The notes under the pieces were generated by a model that did not search any database, was not told the origin of the DNA, and saw only the letters and a program-made list of their open reading frames with translations. A stretch of 64,000 nucleotides of DNA from Sphaerisporangium sp. (GTDB taxonomy: Bacteria; Actinomycetota; Actinomycetes; Streptosporangiales; Streptosporangiaceae), in the NCBI GenBank assembly GCA_025964675.1, contig JAOPYI010000044.1, positions 1 through 64,000 of the forward strand. The letters run 5' to 3'. The position numbers were made by a program, and so were the translations under genes. Of this stretch, positions 54,220 to 62,963 are shown piece by piece (the stretch's first letter is position 1; every line of letters starts with the position of its first letter).

Positions 54220-55518
54220 ATGGCTTGGAAGTGGACTCAACGACGTCTGGCTGCCCTCACCCATCGGGACCTGCGACTGTTCTTCATCGGCGAGGCCACC
54301 TCGATGCTCGGCTCCTCGATGTCGTCGCTGGCGGTGGCCTTCGCGGTGCTCGACACCGGCGGCACCCAGGCCGAACTCGGCTACATCATGGCGGCGCGCA
54401 TCGTCCCCATGGTCGTGTTCCTGCCGGCCGGTGGCGTGATCGCCGACCGGCTGGGTCCCCGGCGCGTCATGCTGTCCTCCGACGTCGTGCGTTGCGTCTC
54501 CCAGTCGCTCCTCGCCGTGCTGCTCCTGGTCGGGCATCCGGCGATCTGGATGTTCACCATGCCGGTCGCGATCTGGGGTGCCGGCGAGGCGTTCTACGCG
54601 CCGGCGCGGGGTGCCCTGATCCCCAGGGTCGCGGCGAGCGGCGCCTCGTACGACGGCAAGCTCCGGGATGCCAACGCGCTGGCCGGGCTGGCCCAATCGG
54701 TGGCGTCCGTCGGCGGGCCCGCGCTCGCCGGGGTCGGCGTCGCCCTGGTCGGGTCAGGTCTGGTCGTCGCGCTCGACGCGGCCACCTACGCGGTGAGCGT
54801 CACGGCGCTCGCTCTGCTCCACGTCTCCGACCGGGGCACCCTCCCGGCCGGCTCCACGGACCGACCGGCGCTGCTCGAAGGCTGGCAGCAGTTCCGCTCC
54901 AGGACCTGGCTCTGGGTGACCACCCTGCAGTTCACGCTGTTCAACCTGCTCGTGTGGGCGCCGTTCCTCGTACTCGGTCCGGTCGTCGCCCACGACCGTC
55001 TCAGCGGCGCCCGCGACTGGGGCCTGATCATGGCTCTGTATGGCGCCGGTGCCGTAACGGGCGGTCTGGCCATGATGGGCGGTCGTACGCCCCGCCGCCC
55101 CCTCGTCGTCGCGACGATCGCCACGTTCGGGTGGGCGCTGCCGTCGGGTGCCATCGCCGCGGGCCTGCCCGCCATCCTCATCGCGGGTGCCGCGCTTGTC
55201 GCCGGCGTCGGCTCGGCGGTCTGCGGCACGCTCTACGCGACCACGAACCAGCGGCATGTGCCGGGCGAGGTCCTGGCGCGGGTCACCTCGCTCATGACCG
55301 TGGGCGCGTTCGTCCTCGGACCGGTCGGCCTGGCCGCCGCGGGCCCGGTGGCCTCCGCGATCGGGGTCACCGCCCTGCTGGGCTTCGGCGCCATCTGGCA
55401 GGTCTTCGCCGCCACCGTGGTGCTCGCCGTACCCGACGTGCGGAATCTCCCGGCGGGTGGGGGGAGTCAGGGTTCGCGCGACGAGAGCGCCGAAAGTTCT
55501 GGGCAGTCCGTCGCATAA
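54220..55518 (+). CDS. MFS transporter (EntS/MFS_3-like efflux type)
   Basis: A 432-residue twelve-helix transporter. The N-terminus has LTHRDLRLFFIGEATSMLGSSM and the loop GGVIADRLGPRRVML, the G.ladR.gpR motif A of the major facilitator family, and later YSSDVV-like and FYAPARGALIPRV, which is typical of the MFS_3/enterobactin exporter branch. It should export a small molecule; the substrate cannot be told. ATG at 54220 follows GGTGAGGG. The stop is only 9 bases before the cupin gene, so the two form an operon. Confidence 0.9.
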   Translation: MAWKWTQRRLAALTHRDLRLFFIGEATSMLGSSMSSLAVAFAVLDTGGTQAELGYIMAARIVPMVVFLPAGGVIADRLGPRRVMLSSDVVRCVSQSLLAVLLLVGHPAIWMFTMPVAIWGAGEAFYAPARGALIPRVAASGASYDGKLRDANALAGLAQSVASVGGPALAGVGVALVGSGLVVALDAATYAVSVTALALLHVSDRGTLPAGSTDRPALLEGWQQFRSRTWLWVTTLQFTLFNLLVWAPFLVLGPVVAHDRLSGARDWGLIMALYGAGAVTGGLAMMGGRTPRRPLVVATIATFGWALPSGAIAAGLPAILIAGAALVAGVGSAVCGTLYATTNQRHVPGEVLARVTSLMTVGAFVLGPVGLAAAGPVASAIGVTALLGFGAIWQVFAATVVLAVPDVRNLPAGGGSQGSRDESAESSGQSVA

Positions 55519-55527
55519 GATCGCGGC

Positions 55528-56136
55528 GTGCTGCTCATGACACTCGGCGCGTACCCCGACGGTCCTTCTCTCCCGGCCTCCGACGACGGTGAGGCGCTGC
55601 GAATCGCGACCGAGACCTTCACCGGGCCGGATACGGTGGTGGCCGTGGGCGAAGACGGGCGGCTGAGGTTTCTGCGCCGCGACGTGACCGGGGCCTTCGT
55701 CGCCGTCCAGGAGCGTCCGGCGGTCGCCGAGGCGCTGGAGCTGCTTCCCCACCCCGAAGGCGGCTGGTTCCGCGAGACCTGGAGGACGTCCGCCGCTTTC
55801 GAGCCGTCCGGGTACGGCGGGGTACGCCAGAGCGCGACGGGCATCTACTTCCTGCTCCAGCCGGGCGAGAGGTCGGTGTGGCACGTGGTCAGGTCCGACG
55901 AGGTGTGGTTCTGGCACAGGGGCGGCCCGCTGACCCTGCTGCTCGGCGGCATGGGTGACCGTCCGGACGAGCAGCAGACGATCACGCTGGGCCCCGACGT
56001 GGAACACGGTCAGGTGCCGCAGGCCCTGGTGGCGGCGGGCACGTGGCAGGCCGCCCACCCCGCGGGCGCCGAGGGCGTCCTGGTGAGCTGCGTGGTCTCC
56101 CCCGGCTTCGACTTCGCGGACTTCAAAGCCGTCTGA
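55528..56136 (+). CDS. DUF985-type cupin protein
   Basis: A 202-residue protein whose C-terminal 140 residues form a DUF985 (cupin_5) domain: HPEGGWFRETWR, TGIYFLLQPGERSVWHVVRSDEVWFWHRG and the closing VSCVVSPGFDFADF. The His/Glu residues of the cupin barrel (HV, E and H above) are in place. The N-terminal 60 residues (YPDGPSLPASDDGEALRI) are an addition of unknown role. Some relatives are sugar epimerase-like, most are unknown. GTG at 55528 or ATG at 55537 start it; the MFS gene stop is 9 bases upstream. Confidence 0.85.
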   Translation: MLLMTLGAYPDGPSLPASDDGEALRIATETFTGPDTVVAVGEDGRLRFLRRDVTGAFVAVQERPAVAEALELLPHPEGGWFRETWRTSAAFEPSGYGGVRQSATGIYFLLQPGERSVWHVVRSDEVWFWHRGGPLTLLLGGMGDRPDEQQTITLGPDVEHGQVPQALVAAGTWQAAHPAGAEGVLVSCVVSPGFDFADFKAV

Positions 56137-56261
56137 CCTCCGCGCTGACGCTGGGCTTACCGCCGGAGTACGGACATCCAGGACGGCCGGGCGACCCGTT
56201 TTTGGGGAAACCCGGCGCAGGCGGAAGAATGCAGGCAAGCGCCCATGCGAGGAGGTCAACG

Positions 56262-57803
56262 GTGACCCGCCATATCGTCTCCGTCGTCGGTGGCAAGGCC
56301 GCCGACGACGCCAACGCCGCGACCTACGACTCGGTCAATCCCGCGAGGACCGCCGAGACAGTGGCCAGAGTCCAGCTCGCCGGCGCCGCGTCCTTCGCCT
56401 GGGCCTGCAGCGTGGCCGCCGCCGCGCAACGCGAGTGGGCACGGGTGCCCGCGCCGGTCCGGGGCCGGGTGATCGCCTCGATAGGCCGTCTGGTCGAGGC
56501 CAACGCCGAGACCCTGGCGAGGCTCGTCACCGAAGAGATCGGCAAGCCGTACGCCGAGGCGCTGGGCGAGGTCAGGGAGATCGTCGACACCTGCGACTTC
56601 TTCCTCGGCGAAGGACGCCGGCTCTACGGCCAAACCGTGCCTTCGGAGATGCCCGACAAGAACCTTTTCACGTTCCGGGTGCCCGTCGGGGTGGCCGCCG
56701 TGATCACGGCGGGCAACTTCCCCGTCGCGGTGCCGAGCTGGTATCTCGTGCCCGCCCTGCTGTGCGGCAACGCCGTGGTGTGGAAGCCGGCCGAGTACGC
56801 CGCCGCCTCCGCGCACGCGCTGTACCGGCTCTTCGCGGCGGCCGGGCTGCCCGACGGGGTGCTGAACGTCGTGTTCGCCGACGGGCCCTCGACCTTCGCC
56901 GGGCTGGACGCGGCGCTCGGGGAGGGCACGGTGCAGAAGGTCGGCTTCACCGGGTCGACCGCCGTCGGTCGCCAGATCGGCGAGCTGTGCGGGCGGCACC
57001 TCCAGTCGCCGTGCCTGGAGCTGGGCGGCAAGAACCCCATGGTGGTCATGCCCGACGCCGACCTCGACCTGGCCGTGGAGGGCGCGCTGTTCTCAGGGTT
57101 CGGCACGGCCGGGCAGCGCTGCACGTCGCTCGGCACCGTGCTGGTGCACCGGTCCGTGCACGAGGAGTTCGTCGGCCGGTACGCGCGGGCCGTACAGGAG
57201 GCGACGGTCGGAGATCCGGCGGGCGAGGTGCTGTACGGCCCGATGCTCGACCACCGGTTCGCCGAGCGCTACGAGGAGTACCTCGGCTGGATCCAGCCGC
57301 ACCACAGGGTGGTCACCGGCCCGACCGGGCGGATCACAGGGGACAACCCGCGTGGCGGCTTCGACGGCGCGGGGGGCCTGTACTACCACCCGGTGGTGGT
57401 GGACGGCCTGCGTTCCAGGGACCGCCTGTTCCTTGAGGAGACGTTCGGCCCCATCGTGGGCGTCACCGCCTTCGGCAGCCTGGAGGAGGCGATCGAGCTG
57501 GCCAACCGCCCCGGCTACGGGCTCTCCTCCTCGATCTACACCACCGATCCGAAGGCGGCGTTCCGGTTCCGGGCGGGCATCGGGGCGGGCATGGTCAGCG
57601 TCAACAACTCCACCTCGGGCGCCGAGGCCCACCTGCCCTTCGGCGGCAACGGCAAGTCGGGCAACGGCAGCCGCCAGTCGGGCCAGTGGGTGCTCGACCA
57701 GTTCACCCGCTGGCAGGCGATGAACTGGGACTACTCCGGCCGCCTCCAGAAGGCCCAGATGGATGTGGCCGAGATCATCCCCGACCTGGAGTTCCGCCTC
57801 TGA
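56262..57803 (+). CDS. Aldehyde dehydrogenase
   Basis: A 513-residue NAD(P)-dependent aldehyde dehydrogenase. The catalytic residues are in place: Glu253 in LELGGKNP and Cys287 in GTAGQRCTSLG. Cofactor elements are ITAGNFPVAVPSW, VVWKPAEYAAAS and GFTGSTAVGRQIG. The C-terminal LEETFGPIVGVTAF and SVNNSTSGAEAHLPFGG are standard. The Glu/Cys setting and length suit the alpha-ketoglutarate-semialdehyde/piperideine-6-carboxylate dehydrogenase group, but the substrate is open. GTG at 56262 has GAGGAGGT 8 bases upstream. It converges on the FtsH-like gene with only 3 bases between stops. Confidence 0.93.
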   Translation: MTRHIVSVVGGKAADDANAATYDSVNPARTAETVARVQLAGAASFAWACSVAAAAQREWARVPAPVRGRVIASIGRLVEANAETLARLVTEEIGKPYAEALGEVREIVDTCDFFLGEGRRLYGQTVPSEMPDKNLFTFRVPVGVAAVITAGNFPVAVPSWYLVPALLCGNAVVWKPAEYAAASAHALYRLFAAAGLPDGVLNVVFADGPSTFAGLDAALGEGTVQKVGFTGSTAVGRQIGELCGRHLQSPCLELGGKNPMVVMPDADLDLAVEGALFSGFGTAGQRCTSLGTVLVHRSVHEEFVGRYARAVQEATVGDPAGEVLYGPMLDHRFAERYEEYLGWIQPHHRVVTGPTGRITGDNPRGGFDGAGGLYYHPVVVDGLRSRDRLFLEETFGPIVGVTAFGSLEEAIELANRPGYGLSSSIYTTDPKAAFRFRAGIGAGMVSVNNSTSGAEAHLPFGGNGKSGNGSRQSGQWVLDQFTRWQAMNWDYSGRLQKAQMDVAEIIPDLEFRL

Positions 57804-57806
57804 GCG

Positions 57807-60800
57807 TCAGGCTCCGTTCTGGCCGTTGCGGCCCTCGTAGCCGAGGAGGCGCATGGCGGTCTCGGGTTCCATGGCGGCGGCGAGGAGCTGCGCTCGTTCG
57901 ACGGCCCGGTCCCTGGACTCCTCGGCCCTGGCCCGCCCGGCCTGCTGGCCCCGGATCATGAGGACGGCGACACCGGCGCCGACGACGATCAGCAGCATGG
58001 CGACGACGATGAGCGCCACCGCCCCGCCCGAGGAGGAGCCCGCCGCTCCGTCGCTACCGGTGGCCGGCGTGCCGCCGAACACCGCCAGGCCGAGGAGCAC
58101 GACCACCACGAGCGCCACTGCGGCCGCCAGCGCGATCAGGGCGGGCCGGAGCGATCGACCCCGAGGGGAGGGAGGCGCGTCTGGCAGCGGCGCCACGTGC
58201 CTGATCGGGGGCCTTTCGGGATCCCACGGGATGAACTCCGGCGAGCCGCCCCCGTTGGACGAAGGATGCCCGGCCTCGAAGCCCGGCACGAGCCCCGGGG
58301 CGTCGACCGGACCGTTGAGAGGCGCGCGTCCTGGACCGTCGAGGAGTACGGGCCCCGGGCCGTTGAGCATGGATCCAGGGCCGTTGGATGCGTACGGGCC
58401 GTTCTGTACCACCTGGCCCGCGATGACAGGCATGGGAAGCTCGGCGGGCCTCGGCCGGGGCAGCGCGGACGTCACGTGGCTGTGCGTGCGGTGGGCGTCG
58501 GCGGCCAGCTCGTGGTAGGCCTCCAGCGACTCGTAGAACTCGTCCGATGTGTAGATGGACCCGTCGATCAGCGGCCCGCGCGTGCCGTCGATGACTGCGA
58601 TCACGTCGTCGCCGTTGAGCGTCTTGTGCCGCTCCAGGGCGTGGGCGACGCAGAGCACCTCGCGGCGGTTCTCCTTCAGCAGGTCCTCGGTCTTCTTCAG
58701 GATCCTGGCGAGGTTGAACTCGATGCGCTCGGCCAGCATGTCGGGGGTGAGGTGGTCGCGGCGCCCGCCGGGCTCCTGGGTGTACCCGATGCCGCCGGTA
58801 CCGCCCTGCCGGGGGGCCGCCTTGCCGTCCCTGATGCCGAGCTGCTGGAGCGCGGCCAGGGAGGCGACGCCGACGCCCATGCCCCAGTAGGCCTCCATGA
58901 GGCCGGTCACCATGGTGGCGCTCTCCAGGTCGCCGGAGACGCCGGAGGAGTTGTCCTCCCCGAAGAACATGCGCTCGCCGGCGAGGGAGGCGAGCGACAC
59001 GATGATGTCGGACTCGTATTCGCTGCGCCAGCGGGTGAACTGGTCCTCGGGCTTGATGCTGGAGACCATGCCGAGGTAGTCGGCGCCCTTCTCGATCGTC
59101 GCGATGTCGATCTCGAGGTGCTGGCGGGTGCGGTAGGCCGCCACGGCGTGGCAGGCCTCGTGCACGGCCACGGCGTGGCGCTCCCGCTCGATGTACTCGA
59201 CGTCCTCGGGTGGCCCGAGCTGCTTGAGCCGCTTGGCCGTCGTGACGTCGGCCCACGTGATGATCTCGCGCCCGTTGCGGATGGCCGTGATGAGCGACTC
59301 GTTGACCAGGTCCTTGATGGTGGCGCCGGTGGCGTACGGCGTGATCGTGGCCAGCTTGTCGAGCTGCTCGGGGGTGAGCTCGTGGCGCACCTTTTCGAAG
59401 TAGCCCTGGTAGGTGCGGACCCGCCCGGCCTTGGATGGGTATCCCACCTTGTAGATGCGGTCGATACGGCCCGGCCGCAGCAGCGCCTCGTCGAGCGAGT
59501 TCGGCATGTTGGTGGCCATCATGACCAGGATCCGGTACTTCGGCGGCGGCTTGGGCCGCATGCCGAGCAGCCTGCGGACGTAGCGGTTGATGAAGCCGCG
59601 CGGCTTCTTCAGCCCCGACAGCTCGGTCAGCAGCGCCTGCAGGGTGCCCTGGTCGCCGCTGCCGCCCATCATGCCCATGGGCGAGACGACGCGGTCGCGG
59701 CCCGGCTCGGGCGCCTCGACGCGTGACGCGCCGAGCGCCTGCCTGGTCAGCGCGTCCCTGGTCTCGCTGGACAGGTACGTGAACCCGTGGCAGCCGTCGG
59801 TGTGGAAGGGGGCGCCCACCGCGAAGCCGCCGCCTCCGGGCGGGCCCTGCTGGGCGAGGGCGCCGCGCCGTCCGAGGGAGTCGGCCTCGTCGAAGAAGAC
59901 GATCACGCCGCCGTACCTGAGTGCCAGCTTGCGCAGCTTCCTGAAAAGGGACTTCACCTTCAGGATGCCGATGCCCATGAACATGTTGATGAAGGCACCC
60001 GGGTCCACGAAGACGTACGGCCGCCCGGTCTCGCCGGCGACCGCCTCGGCCATCAAGGTCTTGCCCGTGCCCGGCGGGCCCCACAGGAGCAGGCCGCTCG
60101 GCACGTAGCCGCCCTTGGCCTCGATCTCGTCGGGCTTCTCCAGGAAGACGATGTTCTCCTTCACGCGCTCGACGACGTGGTCCTGGCCCCACACGTCGGT
60201 GAAGCGGGTCTTGATGTCATCGGGGAAGTACGTCTCGACGCCGCCCCTGGACATGAACCAGAAGAGCCCGACGAACTGGATGATGACGAAGAAGAACCCG
60301 AAGGCGAGCTGCAGCCCGTACGGGAGCACCTGCCAGAGCAGGGCGGGTGCCTGGAAGAGCGCGAGCGCCGGGGAGACGTCGAGGATCTGGCCCAGCACCA
60401 GAGCCAGGACCACGACCCAGAACAGCCACTTCAGTGCCCTGGCGATGCGGTAGCGGTTCCAGTCGCTGAACCGGCGCCGCGTCCACCCGTCGAAGCCGCC
60501 GAAGACCTTCGCGCTCCAGAATCGGTGGTAGGACGCCGACCGTTCGCTCATGAGGAAGTGGAACTGCCGTACGGCTTCGGCGCCTATCAGCAGCAGAAGG
60601 ATCGAACCGGCGCGGCTGGCCATGATGGTCTGCGAGGCGTCGCCGAACGGCATGATCCCCTCAAAGGAAGCCATGTCATGCCACACCAGAACGAGGAAGG
60701 CGAGTGCCAGCACGAGAAGTATCTTGATCCGGTCCCAGAAGGCCATGGTGCGCCTGGTGGTGGAGTCGGGCCCGGAGTCTGGAGCGCGCAGTCCTGTGGG

Positions 60801-60827
60801 CTGCTCAGGCGCGGGGGCTTGTGTCAT
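57807..60827 (-). CDS. Large FtsH-like membrane AAA+ ATPase/M41 metalloprotease
   Basis: A 1006-residue protein. About four N-terminal helices (to residue about 195) lead into an AAA+ domain: Walker A GPPGTGKT at about 249-256, pore motif FMGIG, Walker B VIVFFDEADSLGRRG and the Arg-finger region LLRPGRIDRIYKVG. Then an M41-like peptidase follows: HEACH near residue 556 (HExxH zinc motif) and SSGVSGDLESATMV with the third ligand Asp. FtsH usually has about 650 residues. Here the ATPase carries an insert (PPGGGGFAVGAPFHTDGCHG) and a 250-residue Pro/Gly-rich tail with two more helices (LAAAVALVVVVLLGLAVF; VALIVVAMLLIVVGAGVAVLM). ATG at 60827 has GAGGAG. Probably cotranscribed from the lipoprotein gene 17 bases upstream. 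Confidence 0.9.
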   Translation of the reverse strand: MTQAPAPEQPTGLRAPDSGPDSTTRRTMAFWDRIKILLVLALAFLVLVWHDMASFEGIMPFGDASQTIMASRAGSILLLLIGAEAVRQFHFLMSERSASYHRFWSAKVFGGFDGWTRRRFSDWNRYRIARALKWLFWVVVLALVLGQILDVSPALALFQAPALLWQVLPYGLQLAFGFFFVIIQFVGLFWFMSRGGVETYFPDDIKTRFTDVWGQDHVVERVKENIVFLEKPDEIEAKGGYVPSGLLLWGPPGTGKTLMAEAVAGETGRPYVFVDPGAFINMFMGIGILKVKSLFRKLRKLALRYGGVIVFFDEADSLGRRGALAQQGPPGGGGFAVGAPFHTDGCHGFTYLSSETRDALTRQALGASRVEAPEPGRDRVVSPMGMMGGSGDQGTLQALLTELSGLKKPRGFINRYVRRLLGMRPKPPPKYRILVMMATNMPNSLDEALLRPGRIDRIYKVGYPSKAGRVRTYQGYFEKVRHELTPEQLDKLATITPYATGATIKDLVNESLITAIRNGREIITWADVTTAKRLKQLGPPEDVEYIERERHAVAVHEACHAVAAYRTRQHLEIDIATIEKGADYLGMVSSIKPEDQFTRWRSEYESDIIVSLASLAGERMFFGEDNSSGVSGDLESATMVTGLMEAYWGMGVGVASLAALQQLGIRDGKAAPRQGGTGGIGYTQEPGGRRDHLTPDMLAERIEFNLARILKKTEDLLKENRREVLCVAHALERHKTLNGDDVIAVIDGTRGPLIDGSIYTSDEFYESLEAYHELAADAHRTHSHVTSALPRPRPAELPMPVIAGQVVQNGPYASNGPGSMLNGPGPVLLDGPGRAPLNGPVDAPGLVPGFEAGHPSSNGGGSPEFIPWDPERPPIRHVAPLPDAPPSPRGRSLRPALIALAAAVALVVVVLLGLAVFGGTPATGSDGAAGSSSGGAVALIVVAMLLIVVGAGVAVLMIRGQQAGRARAEESRDRAVERAQLLAAAMEPETAMRLLGYEGRNGQNGA

Positions 60828-60844
60828 CGGGGCTCCTCACCCGG

Positions 60845-61549
60845 TCACCCGGAAATTCGCTTGACCTTGAAGGACTGCGCGATCCTGTCGAGTTCCCGGG
60901 TGCGGCTCCGGTAGCACGTGGCGGAGCAGCGGATGAGAAGGACGGATACGCGAGTGCCGTCGGCGGCGAGGTAAGCGGTCTGGTCGAAGGTCTGCACCGG
61001 GCCTCCGAGGACCTTGAAGTTGTACACCAGGTGGACGCCCCGCACGCCGTCCGCCGGTGGCAACACCTCGTCGCTGAGGAGTTCGAACTCTTTGAAGGGA
61101 TAGCCGGCGGTCTCCTCCATCTGCTTGCGGAGGTCATCGCTGACCACGACCGGCAGCATCGCCGCGTTGCGCAGGACGTCCAGGGAGACCGTGTCCCGCT
61201 CCGACTGGGTGAGGTTCGAGACCATCGCGAAGACGAAGGGCTCGTCGGATCCCCCTGCCGGGGCGAGCAGGTGCTCGGCCGACGGCCTGCTGAAGCCGTC
61301 GTAGCCGACCGTCCATGAGAGCTGTTTTCGCGCCTGGGCGGTGGCGGAACTCATGTCGCCGAAGACCTTACGGTCCAGCGAGTTCTGGTCTACCTTCTGC
61401 CAGGTAGCGGGCACCTTGAAATAGCTCTGCCCGTCGTTGCCCATGACGTACGTGAAATCGGCACCACCACAACCGGCCACCCCGGCGATCAGGACAGCGG
61501 CCGTCGCCACCACCGTGATCAGCCGAGACCCCACCCGCGCTCTTTCCAC
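60845..61549 (-). CDS. Lipoprotein, unknown function, upstream of the FtsH-like gene
   Basis: A 234-residue exported lipoprotein. The signal (RLITVVATAAVLIAGVAG) ends in the lipobox AGVAGC, Cys27 being lipidated. The mature part is a single alpha/beta domain with PATWQKVDQNSL and TFDQTAYLAADGTRVSVLLIRCS, recalling lipoproteins of the LpqN/PsbP type, which I offer only as a possibility. GTG at 61549 follows GGAGGTAAGG. The 17-base gap to the FtsH-like gene suggests one operon, so it may be a cofactor or substrate of that protease. Confidence 0.8.
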   Translation of the reverse strand: MERARVGSRLITVVATAAVLIAGVAGCGGADFTYVMGNDGQSYFKVPATWQKVDQNSLDRKVFGDMSSATAQARKQLSWTVGYDGFSRPSAEHLLAPAGGSDEPFVFAMVSNLTQSERDTVSLDVLRNAAMLPVVVSDDLRKQMEETAGYPFKEFELLSDEVLPPADGVRGVHLVYNFKVLGGPVQTFDQTAYLAADGTRVSVLLIRCSATCYRSRTRELDRIAQSFKVKRISG

Positions 61550-61618
61550 AGGGGCCTTACCTCCGCTTTGCGGGTCAACAAGGTAGTTGTGCCCGCTTTT
61601 TGGGTGGTCTCCCCCTCA

Positions 61619-61635
61619 AAGATTTTGGAAATCTT
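61619..61635. promoter_or_regulatory. AT-rich palindrome in the lipoprotein-pirin intergenic region
   Basis: AAGATTT and AAATCTT are exact inverted copies about TGG. It overlaps TTGACC at 61635, a possible -35 for the pirin gene, so it could be an operator acting on either divergent gene. No adjacent regulator identifies it. Confidence 0.4.
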
Positions 61636-61699
61636 GACCAAATCTTGGCGAAAAATTAGCTCGTCTTGTTACACATCGCTCGTATCCACTGACTGGAAT

Positions 61700-61715
61700 A
61701 GTTGAAGCATCAACT
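61700..61715. promoter_or_regulatory. Palindrome in the pirin leader
   Basis: AGTTGA and TCAACT flank AGCA in an exact inverted repeat, about 60 bases before the pirin start. TTGA..TCAA palindromes of this length resemble MarR-family operators; no regulator gene is visible here. Confidence 0.4.
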
Positions 61716-61776
61716 TCTGTTGTGCGGAGTATCGTCGTCCGGGGCGGCACTCGCCGCCTCCTGAAGGAGGGCTCCC

Positions 61777-62769
61777 ATGCCGGCCGTCACCGCTGACACC
61801 CTGACCCTGCCGCGGCTTCCACGACTGCCCGAGGCCACCACGGCCTGGCGTCCGGTTGCCCGCGTCATCACCGCCGAGCAGCACCTCGAGGGAGAGGGCT
61901 TCGCCGTACGCCGCCCCTTCCCCGGCGTCGACCTGTCGCTGGCCGACCCGTTCCTCCTGCTCGACCACATGGGCGCGGTGGAGTACGCCCCGGGCGAGGC
62001 CATGGGCACGCCCTGGCACCCCCACCGGGGCTTCGAGACGGTGACCTACATCATCGACGGCGCCTTCCAGCACCAGGACACCACGGGCGGAGGCGGCCTG
62101 ATCGCCGACGGCGACACCCAGTGGATGACGGCCGGGAGCGGGCTTCAGCACATCGAGCAGCCGACGCCGGAGCTGGTCGCCGCGGGCGGCCTGTTCCACG
62201 GCGTTCAACTCTGGGTCAACCTGCCCCGCGAGCAGAAGTGGGTGCCCCCGCGCTACCAGGACATCAACAGGAGCGACGTGAAGCTCCTGTCAAGCCAGGA
62301 CGGGTCCTCCCTGGTCCGGGTCATCGCGGGCTCGCTCGCCGGGCACGACGGGCCGGGCATCACCTACACGCCCATCACCTACCTCCACGCGACCGTCGCG
62401 CCCGGCGCGCGGCTGGACCTGCCGTGGCCGGTAGACTTCAACGCCCTGGTGTACGTCCTCAGCGGCCGGGGCACCGCCGGCACCACGAACACCTCTCTGG
62501 ACGAGGGACAACTCGCCGTCTTCGGGCCTCGCGGTGACGCGCTGACCCTGCGCGCCGCGGACTCCCAGCCGCTGGCCGGCGCGAAGGGTTGGGAGATCCT
62601 GCTGCTCGGCGGCCTGCCGATCAGGGAGCCGATCGCGCGGTACGGCCCGTTCGTGATGAACACGCGCGACGAGATCGTCCAGGCATTTGAGGACTTCAAG
62701 GCGGGCCGCATGGGCGTGGTCCCGGCCGAGAAGATCCCCCACCGCTCGACCCAGGACGAGGCCCTCTGA
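61777..62769 (+). CDS. Pirin family protein (Fe-binding bicupin)
   Basis: A 330-residue pirin. The iron site is intact: His81 and His83 in PWHPHRGFET, His125 and Glu127 in SGLQHIE. The second cupin and the Pirin_C tail (GPFVMNTRDEIVQAFEDFKAGRMG) are standard. Pirins may have quercetinase activity or bind regulatory proteins; here the role is unknown. ATG at 61777 is preceded by GAAGGAGGG at good spacing. The AT-rich 227-base region upstream bears two palindromes and it is followed by a terminator, so it is transcribed alone. Confidence 0.93.
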   Translation: MPAVTADTLTLPRLPRLPEATTAWRPVARVITAEQHLEGEGFAVRRPFPGVDLSLADPFLLLDHMGAVEYAPGEAMGTPWHPHRGFETVTYIIDGAFQHQDTTGGGGLIADGDTQWMTAGSGLQHIEQPTPELVAAGGLFHGVQLWVNLPREQKWVPPRYQDINRSDVKLLSSQDGSSLVRVIAGSLAGHDGPGITYTPITYLHATVAPGARLDLPWPVDFNALVYVLSGRGTAGTTNTSLDEGQLAVFGPRGDALTLRAADSQPLAGAKGWEILLLGGLPIREPIARYGPFVMNTRDEIVQAFEDFKAGRMGVVPAEKIPHRSTQDEAL

Positions 62770-62789
62770 GCCTCGCCCTCCCTTAGACC

Positions 62790-62826
62790 CCCGGCGACAG
62801 GGCGCATCATCACCCCTGCCGCCGGG
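62790..62826 (+). terminator. Hairpin terminator after the pirin gene
   Basis: CCCGGCGACAGGG and CCCTGCCGCCGGG form a 13-bp stem with one mismatch and an 11-base loop, 20 bases beyond the pirin stop. Confidence 0.6.
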
Positions 62827-62963
62827 CCACCAACATCCGATCGCCCCAACAGGCGCGGCTTGGCCGGCTCTCGCTGAGCGCCCGTAAAGGCTGACCATCA
62901 CCCGGGTTTGGGATCGGCCGCCCCACCGGGCTCGGGGGCGGCCCGGGCCGCTAGTCTGCCTGC

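Noticed and set aside
58054-60192. 712-codon minus-strand frame within the FtsH-like gene
   Set aside because: Same-strand shadow in another frame; the FtsH-like frame has all motifs.
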